Source: Neorhizobium huautlense (GTDB lineage Bacteria > Pseudomonadota > Alphaproteobacteria > Rhizobiales > Rhizobiaceae). Taken from it: DNA of 64,000 nucleotides. The position numbers were made by a program, and so were the translations under genes. This document shows, piece by piece, positions 8,792 to 17,335 of the stretch (positions are counted from its first letter, which is position 1; every line of letters begins with the position of its first letter). The notes beneath the pieces were generated by a model. It was not told the origin of the DNA, did not search any database, and worked only from the letters and a program-made list of their open reading frames with translations. The stretch is taken from positions 91,984 through 155,983 of the forward strand of contig NZ_PVBM01000012.1 in assembly GCF_002968575.1 (NCBI RefSeq), read 5' to 3'.

Positions 8792-9609
8792 GCGTGGCTC
8801 CCGCCGGTTGCTGCCTGCTCGCCGCTCTTGCGGCCGATACGGCGCGAGACGGCGTTTTCCGTGGCCCCTGTGATGGCGGCCACGAGTTCGTGGCTGGACG
8901 CGTCCGGACTGAAGACGCCGTTGTTCTTGCCGAGACGCAGGACCACGATGCGGTCAGCGACTGCTCGTACGTCTTCCATGTTGTGGCTAATGATGATGAC
9001 GCCGAGGCCGCGCTCACGCACGCGCTCGATCAGATTCAGAACCTCCGCCGTCTGGGCGACACCGAGGGCAGCGGTCGGCTCGTCGAGCATGATGATCTTC
9101 GGGTCGAGCAGCAGCGAGCGCGCGATCGCGACCGTCTGGCGCTGGCCGCCGGAGAGCGAGGCGATCGGTTCTCGGACCGAAGGGATACGGGCCGCGAGCT
9201 CCCGAAGCAGGGTCCAGGCTCGCACTTCCATCGCCACCTCGTCGAGGTTCCAGGGCGAAATCTCGTGACCGAGAAAAAGATTGGCTACGACGTCGAGATT
9301 TTCGCACAACGCCAGATCCTGGAACACCGTCGCGATGCCGAGTTCGAGCGCGCGGCTAGGGCTGTCGAGCGAGACTTCCTGGCCACAGAACTCAATCCGG
9401 CCGGAGCTCGGCCGATGGACGCCCGCCAGAACCTTGATTAGCGTCGACTTTCCGGCGCCGTTGTCCCCGACCAGAGCGACGACCTCGCCCGCCTTCACCT
9501 CCAGCTCGATGTCGGACAAAGCGGATACCGCACCGAAATTCTTCGAGACATTGCTCAGCTTCAGGATGGTCGTGCCCTTTGGAGGCAGACCGATGACATT
9601 TCGTTGCAT
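8788..9609 (-). CDS. Sugar/polyol ABC transporter ATP-binding protein, single-domain CUT2 type
   Basis: This 273-residue ATPase has Walker A GDNGAGKST, signature LSGGQRQ, Walker B IIMLDEPTAALG and the switch histidine in IISHNM. CUT2 systems usually carry a fused double ATPase of about 500 residues (RbsA). This one is a single domain, as in FrcA-type systems of rhizobia, and would act as a homodimer. The ATG at 9609 is preferred to the 33-codon longer frame because a GAAGAG ribosome site precedes it and the longer N-terminus is not ABC-like. It lies between the binding-protein gene and the permease. Confidence 0.9.
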   Translation of the reverse strand: MQRNVIGLPPKGTTILKLSNVSKNFGAVSALSDIELEVKAGEVVALVGDNGAGKSTLIKVLAGVHRPSSGRIEFCGQEVSLDSPSRALELGIATVFQDLALCENLDVVANLFLGHEISPWNLDEVAMEVRAWTLLRELAARIPSVREPIASLSGGQRQTVAIARSLLLDPKIIMLDEPTAALGVAQTAEVLNLIERVRERGLGVIIISHNMEDVRAVADRIVVLRLGKNNGVFSPDASSHELVAAITGATENAVSRRIGRKSGEQAATGGSHA

Positions 9610-9680
9610 GACGGGCGCTCTTCTTTCGACATGGGTCACGCCCGGCCGGAGCAAGCCCGGCCGAGCGCCTTGGGAGATCA

Positions 9681-10727
9681 TTACTGAGTGATACCGAGCT
9701 TCTTGCAACCCTCGGCATATTCGCCGGTGCAGATTTCTTCGGGCTTCTGGATGCCCTTGTCGAAGATCTCAGCCTTGATGTTTTCCGCGGTCACAACGGC
9801 CGGCACGAAGAGCTCGGACGGCGTGTTGTAGAGCGTGGTCTTGGCTTCCGGGGTTTCGCCCTTCAGGAGCTTGACCGCGACGTTGGCGGCGGCAGCGGCG
9901 ACGATTTCCGAAGGCTTGGAGATCGTGTTGTACTGGTCGCCCGAGATGATGAGCTGCAGGGCAGCGATCGTCGCGTCGTTACCCGTGATCGGCGGAACCG
10001 GGTTTACGCCGGCGGCCTTGAAGGCGGCGATCGCGCCACCGCCGGTCCCGTCGTTTGCGGCAACCACGCCCTTGATCTTGGCGCCGAAGCGGGTGATCTG
10101 GCCCGCCGCCCATTCCTGTGCCTTCGGCGGCGCCCATTCCGGCGTGTCGAATTCGGCAAGCGTCTTGTAGTCCGAGTCCTTCAGCCCGCGATGGATACCG
10201 TCACGGATGAGGCCTGCCGCCGCATCGGTCGGTGAACCGTTGATCTGCAGGACGCCCGAGCCGCCCGGAACACCACTCGCTTTCAGGTGATCGACGAGCG
10301 ACTTGGCAATCGCATGGCCGATGCCTTCGTTGTCGAAGGAAACGTAGTAGTCGGCAGCCTTGTTCGGGATCGGCCGGTCATAGGCGATGACCTTGACGTC
10401 CTGGGACTGGGCGATTTCGACAAGCGCAGCAGCCGCAGCGGAATCGACCGGGTCGAGAACAACGACCTTGGCGCCCTGCGCGATCACCGAGTTGAACTGC
10501 TGTTGCTGGAGTGCGACGTCCGCATTGGCATTCTGATAGATGACGGTGCAGGACGGGCAGAGCTTGGCCATCTCGGCCTTGAAGCCCGGATAGTCGTGTT
10601 CTTCATAGCGCGTCGATGCCTGGTCGGGCATCAGGAAGGCGACGGTTGCCCCCTCCTGCGCGAGAGCGGAACCGGAAACCATTGCGGCGAGACCGGCGGT
10701 TGCCAGCAGCATGGAACGAATTTTCAT
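9681..10727 (-). CDS. Periplasmic sugar/polyol-binding protein, RbsB/XylF-like
   Basis: This 348-residue protein has a signal peptide (MKIRSMLLATAGLAAMVSGSALA) and a type I periplasmic binding fold. The recognisable strands are AYDRPIPNKAADYYVSFDNE in the ligand region, VAANDGTGGGAIAA at the hinge, and PPITGNDA. The GGAGGAG ribosome site is about eight bases before the ATG. It is the first gene of the leftward ribitol operon and opposite the LacI-type regulator, the usual position for the most expressed component. Two cysteine pairs are visible (CPSC and the C-terminal CTGEYAEGC); the second may form a disulfide. The ligand is inferred as ribitol from the downstream enzymes. Confidence 0.9.
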   Translation of the reverse strand: MKIRSMLLATAGLAAMVSGSALAQEGATVAFLMPDQASTRYEEHDYPGFKAEMAKLCPSCTVIYQNANADVALQQQQFNSVIAQGAKVVVLDPVDSAAAAALVEIAQSQDVKVIAYDRPIPNKAADYYVSFDNEGIGHAIAKSLVDHLKASGVPGGSGVLQINGSPTDAAAGLIRDGIHRGLKDSDYKTLAEFDTPEWAPPKAQEWAAGQITRFGAKIKGVVAANDGTGGGAIAAFKAAGVNPVPPITGNDATIAALQLIISGDQYNTISKPSEIVAAAAANVAVKLLKGETPEAKTTLYNTPSELFVPAVVTAENIKAEIFDKGIQKPEEICTGEYAEGCKKLGITQ

Positions 10728-10917
10728 GTCTCATTCTCCTCCTTGAATGGGAACAGCTCGCCTTAAAGAGACTGCCCCGGATCATCGCTCCCCATACCCA
10801 TTCCGCGTCGCCTGACATGAGGACGCAGTTCATCGTTCGTCGCCGAACACATCGGCGCCGCAAGACATGGGCACTGACAGAACGCCTCCCGGCTGACTCT
10901 CCACAGCCAACCTGCAT

Positions 10918-10947
10918 CATCGATGGAGCAACATTGCTCAATCGATG
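10918..10947. promoter_or_regulatory. 30-bp interrupted palindrome, probable operator of the LacI-type regulator
   Basis: CATCGAT, one base, GAGCAA, a central CA, TTGCTC, one base and ATCGATG form two nested perfect inverted repeats with the same centre. The site lies between the ribitol binding-protein gene and the lacI-type gene, about 190 bp and 60 bp from their starts respectively. A LacI-type dimer binding such a site could repress both genes. Binding is inferred. Confidence 0.7.
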
Positions 10948-11005
10948 AAGCATCAATTGCCACTTCTCTCGTTTGATGTCAAGTTGGGTTCAGCAGGAGG
11001 AAGTC

Positions 11006-12019
11006 GTGAATCAGCAGCGCCCGCAGAAAAAGACGACGATCTACGATCTGGCCGAACTTGCCGCAACGTCGGCGAGCGCGGTGAGCGCCGTGCTAAACGG
11101 GAACTGGAAAAAGCGCCGGATCAGCACGCAGCTTGCCGAGAAGATCACCCGGATCGCCGAGGAGCAAGGCTACGCGGTGAACATGCAGGCGAGCCTGTTG
11201 CGGCGCGACAAGTCAAAGATCATCGGCATGATCGTGCCGAAATACGACAACCGCTATTTCGGCTCGATCGTCGAAACCTTCGAAATCATGGCGCGGGAAC
11301 GCGGCCTGTTCCCTATCATCACCTGCACTTTGCGCGATCCGGATCTTGAGGTCGAGGCAGCTCGAACCATGCTATCTTACCAGGTCGAATGGCTGATCTC
11401 GACCGGCGCAACCAATCCCGACCGGATTACCGACATCTGCCTTGCAGCCGGTGCCCACAGTCTCAATCTCGATCTGCCGGGAACCAAAGCGCCCTCGGTC
11501 ATCTCTGACAATTTCGCCGGCGCGCGCGAACTGACCAGGCGCACCCTCATCAATCACCAGCGCAAGACTGGCGTGATGTCGCCACTACTCTTTATCGGCG
11601 GGCGGGGCTCAGACCATAACACCGCTGAGCGTATCCGCGGTTTTCGCGTGGCGCACCAAGATCTCGGCGTCCCGATCGAGGAACAGCATATCCTTGCCTG
11701 CGGCTACGCCCCGGAAAAGGCTGCACAAGCGCTAAGCGCGATGGCAGCAAGGGAAGGAAGCGTGCCGCGCGGCATGTTCGTCAATTCGACCATCTCGCTG
11801 GAAGGCGTCATGCGGTGGATCAAGTCGTCGCCGCACTTAAACGGAGCGCCTCCCATCATCGGCTGCTTCGACTGGGATCCGTTCGTCGCGCTGCTTGGTC
11901 AAGACATCGAGATGGCGCGACAGGACGTGCCCGGCATGCTGACGGCCGCCTTCGACATCCTCGAAAAGGGTGGCGATGATACCAGGAATCTAATCGAGAT
12001 TCCGCCTATCTTTGCGTGA
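11006..12019 (+). CDS. LacI-family transcriptional regulator of the ribitol operon
   Basis: This 337-residue protein has the LacI helix-turn-helix at the N-terminus (TIYDLAELAATSASAVSAVLNG, split here over residues about 9-30) and a hinge helix. The rest is a type I binding-protein effector domain. The GTG at 11006 sits five bases after GGAGG; an ATG 33 bases earlier lacks this spacing. It is divergent from the ribitol transport/catabolic operon and close to the palindrome at 10918-10947, so it is probably the local repressor, relieved by ribitol or ribulose. The effector is not deducible from sequence. Confidence 0.88.
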   Translation: MNQQRPQKKTTIYDLAELAATSASAVSAVLNGNWKKRRISTQLAEKITRIAEEQGYAVNMQASLLRRDKSKIIGMIVPKYDNRYFGSIVETFEIMARERGLFPIITCTLRDPDLEVEAARTMLSYQVEWLISTGATNPDRITDICLAAGAHSLNLDLPGTKAPSVISDNFAGARELTRRTLINHQRKTGVMSPLLFIGGRGSDHNTAERIRGFRVAHQDLGVPIEEQHILACGYAPEKAAQALSAMAAREGSVPRGMFVNSTISLEGVMRWIKSSPHLNGAPPIIGCFDWDPFVALLGQDIEMARQDVPGMLTAAFDILEKGGDDTRNLIEIPPIFA

Positions 12020-12523
12020 GCCAGACAAGAGTGGGTTGTCCAACCCAAGGGACTTCCTAGGGAAGAGGGACGTGCAGGTATCTCCACAATGGACGCAGAA
12101 GCGGACGGGCGGATATCGATGGAATCTAAACCAACGAAGCCGTTGTTATGCGGCAGGAATCACGTCGGTCAAAGCAAGCGGGATCTTTGCTGCGGGCTTT
12201 ACCTCAGCGATCTGCCGGTGAAAGCGGGCGTCGGCAAAGCGCAAGTCGAAAAAGTTGCGCAGCAGCTGGTCGAACGCGCCCGCCCTTTTAATTTCCAGCA
12301 CCCCTCCGGGCACGCCGTCCATCTTTGGCGCTACGCGGCCACATCCACCGACACGAAACTCCCCGCCGTTGCCCACGGCGCTTACCACTCCCGTCCCTTG
12401 GACAGGAGTTAAAATTCTTTGACCTCCAGAAGATGCAACAAAGCTATTGAGTCTACTCGATAAAACTCCGGTTTAGACGGCATCAAGACCGACACCTATT
12501 ACTGCGAATCAGGTATTTACAAC
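12020..12523. other. Intergenic stretch with no recognisable gene
   Basis: About 500 bases lie between the lacI-type gene and the next operon. A leftward open frame (12146-12388, 80 codons) has no family I recognise and no good ribosome site. The right part is AT-richer and probably holds the promoter of the following operon. Nothing else is seen. Confidence 0.4.
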
Positions 12524-12555
12524 TAACATGTTAAGTGCATATTATAACGATGTTA
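12524..12555. promoter_or_regulatory. Two palindromic sites, candidate GntR operators
   Basis: TAACATGTTA (12524-12533, perfect palindrome) and TAACGATGTTA (12545-12555, same half-sites with one extra central base) have centres about 21.5 bp apart, two helical turns. They lie just before the ribosome site of the DapA-family gene. The operon encodes its own GntR-type regulator, which is the likely ligand. Confidence 0.6.
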
Positions 12556-12573
12556 GTTCGGAGGAGCAGTCTA

Positions 12574-13458
12574 TTGGGAACGAAGTTCGGCCTGTCAGCG
12601 GCGCTGACCACACCGTTTGACGAAAGCGGCAGAATCCTGCTCCCCCTCCTCGTGGAACATGCGAAGTTTTGCCTCGCTCATAGTTGCGATAGCGTCACGG
12701 TGTTCGGCACCACCGGCGAAGGCAGCTCGATTGGCTCCCACGAGCGCGGCAAGGTTCTTTCGGCGCTGACGTCCGCCGGTATTTCCGGCAGACAGATCGT
12801 TGCGGGTGTTCTCGTGGATTCTGTTTTGGATGCGGTGGAGCAGATGGCTGAGGCACTGGATGCCGGAGCGCGGAACATTCTGCTGGCCCCGCCTTCGTAT
12901 TTCAAGAATGTCTCCGATGACGGCCTGTTCGGATGGTTTTCCGCAGTCTTTGCCGGACTAGGCTCCAAGGCGCGCGATGTGATCGTCTACAACATACCCT
13001 CGGTCACCATGGTCAAGATCTCGGTTGAGCTTGTTGCGCGGATGCGGGCGGCTTTTCCGGCCATCGTGGTCGGCGTCAAGGATTCTGGCGGCGATTGGAC
13101 GTATACGGAGCATCTTTTGAAGGGCCACGGCGACCTGGCGATCATGATCGGCGATGAACGTCATCTGGCCCAAGGCACCCGCATGGGCGGCCAGGGCGCC
13201 ATTTCCGGCATGGCCAACCTCTTGGGCGCTGAAGTGCGCGCCATGGCCGTGGATGGCAAGGATGATCGCCGCGTCACCGATCTTGTGGAAGTCATCCTGA
13301 AATATCCGGTCACCCCGTCCGTCAAGGCGCTGGTTGCCCATACGAGCGGGAACACGCTATGGCTGAACGTGAGGCCTCCGCTCGTTACCGTCGCGCCGCA
13401 GGATCGCGAACGGATTGCTCTGGCATTCGATCAGGCTTTCGCAACGCGGGCCGCCTGA
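12574..13458 (+). CDS. DapA-family (dihydrodipicolinate synthase/N-acetylneuraminate lyase) aldolase or dehydratase
   Basis: This 294-residue TIM-barrel protein has every catalytic landmark of the family: GTTGEGS (residues 46-52), the proton-relay tyrosine Y139 in IVYNIP and the Schiff-base lysine K169 in VVGVKDSGG. The start chosen is a TTG at 12574, nine bases after GGAGG; the family normally starts with a short lead into KFGLSAALTTPF, and upstream frame lies over the palindromes. In this operon, with sugar ABC transport genes and a PfkB kinase, it is more likely a 2-keto-3-deoxy-sugar-acid aldolase or dehydratase than a lysine-biosynthesis enzyme. The exact substrate is unknown. Confidence 0.85.
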   Translation: MGTKFGLSAALTTPFDESGRILLPLLVEHAKFCLAHSCDSVTVFGTTGEGSSIGSHERGKVLSALTSAGISGRQIVAGVLVDSVLDAVEQMAEALDAGARNILLAPPSYFKNVSDDGLFGWFSAVFAGLGSKARDVIVYNIPSVTMVKISVELVARMRAAFPAIVVGVKDSGGDWTYTEHLLKGHGDLAIMIGDERHLAQGTRMGGQGAISGMANLLGAEVRAMAVDGKDDRRVTDLVEVILKYPVTPSVKALVAHTSGNTLWLNVRPPLVTVAPQDRERIALAFDQAFATRAA

Positions 13459-13464
13459 GGCTCA

Positions 13465-14136
13465 ATGGAGACGTTCATGGAGGAGACAGGCGAACAGGTT
13501 CCGTTGCGGGAAAAGGCGTATGAAAGCTTCACGCGTCATCTGCTCGCGCGGGATGTTCGCCCCGGCCAGTTTATTTCGCAGCGGCAGCTGGTGGAACTGA
13601 CGGGGCTGACCCTCGGTGCGATCCGTGAACTCATTCCGCGGCTGGAAACGGAAGGGCTGATCAAGACCGTGCCGCAGCGCGGGCTTCAGATCGCTCATAT
13701 TGATCTCAGCCTGATCCGCGAAGCCTTTCAGTTCCGCATCGTGCTGGAAAAAGAGGCGGTCGTCTTCTTCACCCGCAATGCAGGCGATCAGGCGGTCCAG
13801 CAACTGCTGGAGCAACATCGGGATATCGTGCAGCGGATTGAGGCGAACGGCCCTTCACCCGAGCTGGAACAGCATGCACAGGCAACGGACTGGGGCATGC
13901 ACAATGCCTTTATCGATGCCATGGGCAATTCGATCATCTCGAATGCCTATCGCGTGAATGCCATCAAGATGCGGCTGATCAATCAGGAGCGCATCCGCAT
14001 CGAAGGGCGCGTGGGCCCGGTCATGAAGGAACATCTAGCGGTGCTCGAAGCCATCGAACGCCGATCGGTTGAAGACGCGATCCAGCGCCTTGTGGCACAT
14101 ATCGGAAATGCGAGGGATCGCGCACTCGCAGTGTGA
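13465..14136 (+). CDS. GntR-family (FCD) transcriptional regulator
   Basis: This protein of 223 residues has an N-terminal winged helix (RQLVELTGLTLGAIRELIPRLETEG is the recognition region, residues about 41-65) and a C-terminal FCD all-helical effector domain with histidine/aspartate candidates for metal binding (HNAFIDAMGN and the C-terminal LVAHIGNA). A second start at 13477 with GGAGA at proper spacing is equally plausible. It begins six bases after the lyase gene, so it is in the operon. It probably binds the TAAC-GTTA sites at 12524-12555 and responds to the sugar acid or its intermediate. Confidence 0.88.
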   Translation: METFMEETGEQVPLREKAYESFTRHLLARDVRPGQFISQRQLVELTGLTLGAIRELIPRLETEGLIKTVPQRGLQIAHIDLSLIREAFQFRIVLEKEAVVFFTRNAGDQAVQQLLEQHRDIVQRIEANGPSPELEQHAQATDWGMHNAFIDAMGNSIISNAYRVNAIKMRLINQERIRIEGRVGPVMKEHLAVLEAIERRSVEDAIQRLVAHIGNARDRALAV

Positions 14137-14188
14137 TTTTGTCAATCGGCCGCTCGGAGGAGATGCGGTCGTTCAAAGGGAGGATAAT

Positions 14189-15520
14189 ATGACGACTTCG
14201 ATCATGAAGCCGACGCGTCGCTCGTTTCTGGCGGCCAGCGCGGCATTGGGCGGCGCAGCCATGCTGGGCGGAAGACCGGCATCCGCGGCTGTCGACTGGA
14301 AGCGCTTTGCCGGCAAGACGCTGAACGTCAACCTGGTCAAGAGCCCGCGCAGCGAAACCCTCATCAAGTATCTTCCGGAGTTCGAAAGCCTCACCGGCAT
14401 GAAGGTGAATGCCGAAGCAACGCCGGAACAGCAGCAGCGCCAGAAGACGGTGATCGAACTCAGCACCGGCAAGCCAAGCTTCGATGTGGTGCATCTGAGC
14501 TATCACGTGCAGAAGCGCCAGTTCGAAAAGGGCAATTGGTTGGCCGATATCAGCGGCTTTCTGAAAGACCCGTCGCTAACTGATCCTTCCCTGACGGAAG
14601 GCGATTTTGCCGAAGCAGGTCTGCTGTTTGCCAAGGATGCCAAGGGCGTTCTGCGGTCGCTGCCCTTCTCAGTGGATTACTGGATCGTCTACTGGAACAA
14701 GGATCTCTTCGAAAAGAAGGGGCTTTCCTACCCCACCACATTCGAGGAAATGGTTGCCGCTGCCGAGAAGATTACTGATCCTTCGTCAAACACCTACGGC
14801 TTCGTCGCGCGCGGCCTGAAGAATGCGAATACCCCGGTCTGGACTTCGCTGATGTTGGGTTACGGAGCGGCCCCCATCGGTGCCGACGGCAAGGTGAACA
14901 CGACATCCAAGGAAGCGGTCGAGGCGGCGAAACTCTACCAGCGGCTGATGACCAAGGCGGCCCCTCCCGGCGTCTCCGGCTTCAACTGGGCGGAAGCACA
15001 ATCGGCCTTCCTTCAGGGCAAGATCGGTATGTGGTTCGATGGCGTGGGCTTTGCGCCGCCAATCGAGGATCCCCAGAAGTCGCGGGTGGTCGGCAAGACC
15101 GGTTATGGCGTGATGCCCAAGGGTCCGGTGGCACAGGCTTCCGGCACCTTCGGCGATGGCCTTGGGGTTGTCGAAGCTTCCGCCAACAAGGAGGCAGCCT
15201 ACCTGTTTTGCCAGTGGGCCATCTCGCACGATATGGGCGCACGCCTGTTGCAGGCCGGTGCCGGGGTTCCGTTCCGGCAGTCCATCCTGTCCGATCCCAA
15301 GGTGCGCGAAGGCGTAAAGATGCCGGGTGCATGGCTGGATGCGGTCGCTGGTTCCGGCAAGATTTCCAAGCTCGCGCTGCCGGTCGTGATCCCGGTTACC
15401 GAATTCCGCGATATCTACGGGGTTGCGCTCACCAATATGATCGGCGGTGCCGATCCTGAAACAGAACTGAAGAACGCCACGGCCCAGTTCGAGCCGGTTC
15501 TGGCGCGAAGCGAGGGATAA
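14189..15520 (+). CDS. Sugar ABC transporter substrate-binding protein, family 1, Tat-exported
   Basis: This 443-residue protein has a twin-arginine-like signal (KPTRRSFLAASAALGGAAMLGG) and a family 1 (MalE/UgpB) binding fold. Typical segments are PEFESLTGMKVN near the N-terminus, SVDYWIVYWNKDLFEKKGL, and GKIGMWFDG. The ATG at 14189 has GGGAGG five bases before it. The stop overlaps the next start by one base. It delivers a carbohydrate to the permease pair that follows. The ligand could be a mono- or disaccharide or a sugar acid; the lyase and kinase in the operon favour a sugar acid or deoxy-sugar. The Tat signal implies export as a folded protein. Confidence 0.9.
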   Translation: MTTSIMKPTRRSFLAASAALGGAAMLGGRPASAAVDWKRFAGKTLNVNLVKSPRSETLIKYLPEFESLTGMKVNAEATPEQQQRQKTVIELSTGKPSFDVVHLSYHVQKRQFEKGNWLADISGFLKDPSLTDPSLTEGDFAEAGLLFAKDAKGVLRSLPFSVDYWIVYWNKDLFEKKGLSYPTTFEEMVAAAEKITDPSSNTYGFVARGLKNANTPVWTSLMLGYGAAPIGADGKVNTTSKEAVEAAKLYQRLMTKAAPPGVSGFNWAEAQSAFLQGKIGMWFDGVGFAPPIEDPQKSRVVGKTGYGVMPKGPVAQASGTFGDGLGVVEASANKEAAYLFCQWAISHDMGARLLQAGAGVPFRQSILSDPKVREGVKMPGAWLDAVAGSGKISKLALPVVIPVTEFRDIYGVALTNMIGGADPETELKNATAQFEPVLARSEG

Positions 15521-16455
15521 TGGCATCGTTGGGCATCGAAAACTCGATGGCTGACGGCAAGGCAAAGAGGGGCAAGCCATCACGGCTTGCTCCCAATTAC
15601 TGGCCTTTCGTTCTCCCATCCCTGCTGGTCGTGTCGGCGGTCATCGTTTTTCCATGGCTTTTCACGCTGTGGATGAGCGTCAATAGCTGGACATTGGGGC
15701 AGCCACGCACCTTCATCGGTTTTGCCAATTTTGTGCGGCTGGCGCAGGATATGCGGTTCTGGGAATCTTTGTGGCATACCACGACATACACCGCCCTTTC
15801 CGTTGTCCTCCCGCTGTTCTTCGGTACGCTGGCAGCATTGGTTTTCGATGCAAAATTCCCGTTCCGCGGCTTGCTCCGCGGCGTCTTCGTGATGCCCATG
15901 ATGGCGACGCCGGTGGCCGTGGCACTGGTCTGGACGATGATGTTCCACCCGCAGCTTGGCGTTTTGAACTATATGCTATCGTTCATCGGTGTCGGGCCGC
16001 AGGAATGGATCTACAACCAGTTCACCGTCATTCCGTCCCTGGTGCTTGTCGAAACCTGGCAGTGGACACCGCTCGTCATGCTGATCGTGCTGGGCGGGCT
16101 GGCTGCCGTGCCGCGCGAACCCTATGAAAGCGCGGAAATAGACGGTGCCAATGCCTGGCAGAAATTCCGCTACCTCACCATGCCGATGATCGCGCCCTTT
16201 CTGATGATTGCCGTCATCATCCGCTCCATCGATGCGATCAAGAGCTTCGACATCATTTATGCGATGACGCAGGGCGGACCGGGCACGGCCTCGGAAACCA
16301 TCAATATTTATCTCTACAATACGGCATTCGCCTATTATGACATTGGTTACGGCTCAGCCATGGCCGTGGTCTTTTTCCTGATCATCATTGCGCTCTCCTT
16401 CGTTCTTCTGATGGTTCGCCAGCGCGCTCAGTGGTCGGATATGGAGGACCGTTGA
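15520..16455 (+). CDS. Sugar ABC transporter permease, MalF/UgpA type
   Basis: This 311-residue inner-membrane protein has six predicted membrane helices and the EAA-type loop EPYESAEIDGANAWQKFRYL, which contacts the ATPase. The first helix is LLVVSAVIVFPWLFTLWMSV. The ATG shares a base with the previous stop and its own stop shares a base with the next start, so translation is coupled along the operon. It is intact and of normal length for CUT1 permeases. Confidence 0.92.
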   Translation: MASLGIENSMADGKAKRGKPSRLAPNYWPFVLPSLLVVSAVIVFPWLFTLWMSVNSWTLGQPRTFIGFANFVRLAQDMRFWESLWHTTTYTALSVVLPLFFGTLAALVFDAKFPFRGLLRGVFVMPMMATPVAVALVWTMMFHPQLGVLNYMLSFIGVGPQEWIYNQFTVIPSLVLVETWQWTPLVMLIVLGGLAAVPREPYESAEIDGANAWQKFRYLTMPMIAPFLMIAVIIRSIDAIKSFDIIYAMTQGGPGTASETINIYLYNTAFAYYDIGYGSAMAVVFFLIIIALSFVLLMVRQRAQWSDMEDR

Positions 16456-17290
16456 TGACCAGCCGCATCATTCGCGAGAAGACGCTCGATCAGGTCGGCC
16501 TTCTTTTCGTTGCCTTCGTCATGGTTTCGCCCGTCATCCTGTTTTTTCTCTGGATGATTTCGCTGTCGCTGAAATACGAGATCGACAACGGTGCCTATCC
16601 GCCCATCCTCATCCCTGAAACGTTCGCCTGGTCGAATTATGCGAAGGTGTTCGAGGAAAACAATTTCCTCCTCTACTTTTGGAATTCCGTTCTGGTGACA
16701 GGTTCGGCCACGCTGCTGGCGCTGATCATCGGGGTGCCATCCGGCTATGGGATTGCCCGGTTGAAGGCGGAAAAATCGGCTGTCGTGATCATGATCGCCC
16801 GCATGACGCCCGGCCTCTCCTTCCTCATCCCCCTCTTCCTGCTATTCCAATGGACTGGCCTCATCGGCACGCTCTGGCCGCAGATCATCATTCATCTCGT
16901 CGTCACGGTTCCCATCGTGGTCTGGATCATGATCGGTTACTTCGAAACGACACCAATGGAACTGGAAGAGGCCGCCAGTATCGATGGCGCGACACCGTGG
17001 CAGGTCTTCCGGATGGTGGCACTGCCTATCGCCAAGCCGGGTATCGTCGTCTCCTTCATTCTGGCGCTCATCTCTCGTGGAACAACTTCGTCTTCGGCAT
17101 AGTGCTTGCCAATCGCGAAACAAGAACGCTGCCGGTCGCCGTCTACAACATGCTCTCCTTCGAGCAGGTCAGCTGGGGGCCGCTTGCAGCCGCAGCCCTG
17201 ATCGTCACCCTGCCCGTGCTATTGCTGACCATGTTTGCGCAAAAGCAGATCGTGGCCGGTCTCACCGCCGGTGCCGTCAAGGGCGGTTGA
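16455..17290 (+). pseudogene. Sugar ABC transporter permease, MalG/UgpE type, single-base frameshift
   Basis: The first 215 codons encode a normal MalG-type permease: first helix near LLFVAFVMVSPVILFFLWMI, EAA loop ELEEAASIDGATPWQVFRMV. At about 17070-17075 the reading frame breaks (FILALIS then RGTTSSSA and a stop at 17102). The missing C-terminus continues in the next frame as SWNNFVFGIVLA... to a stop at 17290. Family members read FILA-LIFSWNNFVFG here, so loss of one T in the sequence ATCT(T)CTCG explains it. Either the transporter is disabled in this strain or the base is a sequencing error. All flanking genes are intact, which favours a recent mutation or an error. The ribosome site GGAGG lies seven bases before the ATG. 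Confidence 0.85.
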
Positions 17291-17335
17291 AGGCACCAAT
17301 TTCTCGCCAGTCCCCACAGATCTCAGGAAACGACC

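Noticed and set aside
12146..12388. 80-codon leftward frame in the gap before the lyase operon
   Set aside because: No ribosome site, no family, and no relation to neighbouring genes.
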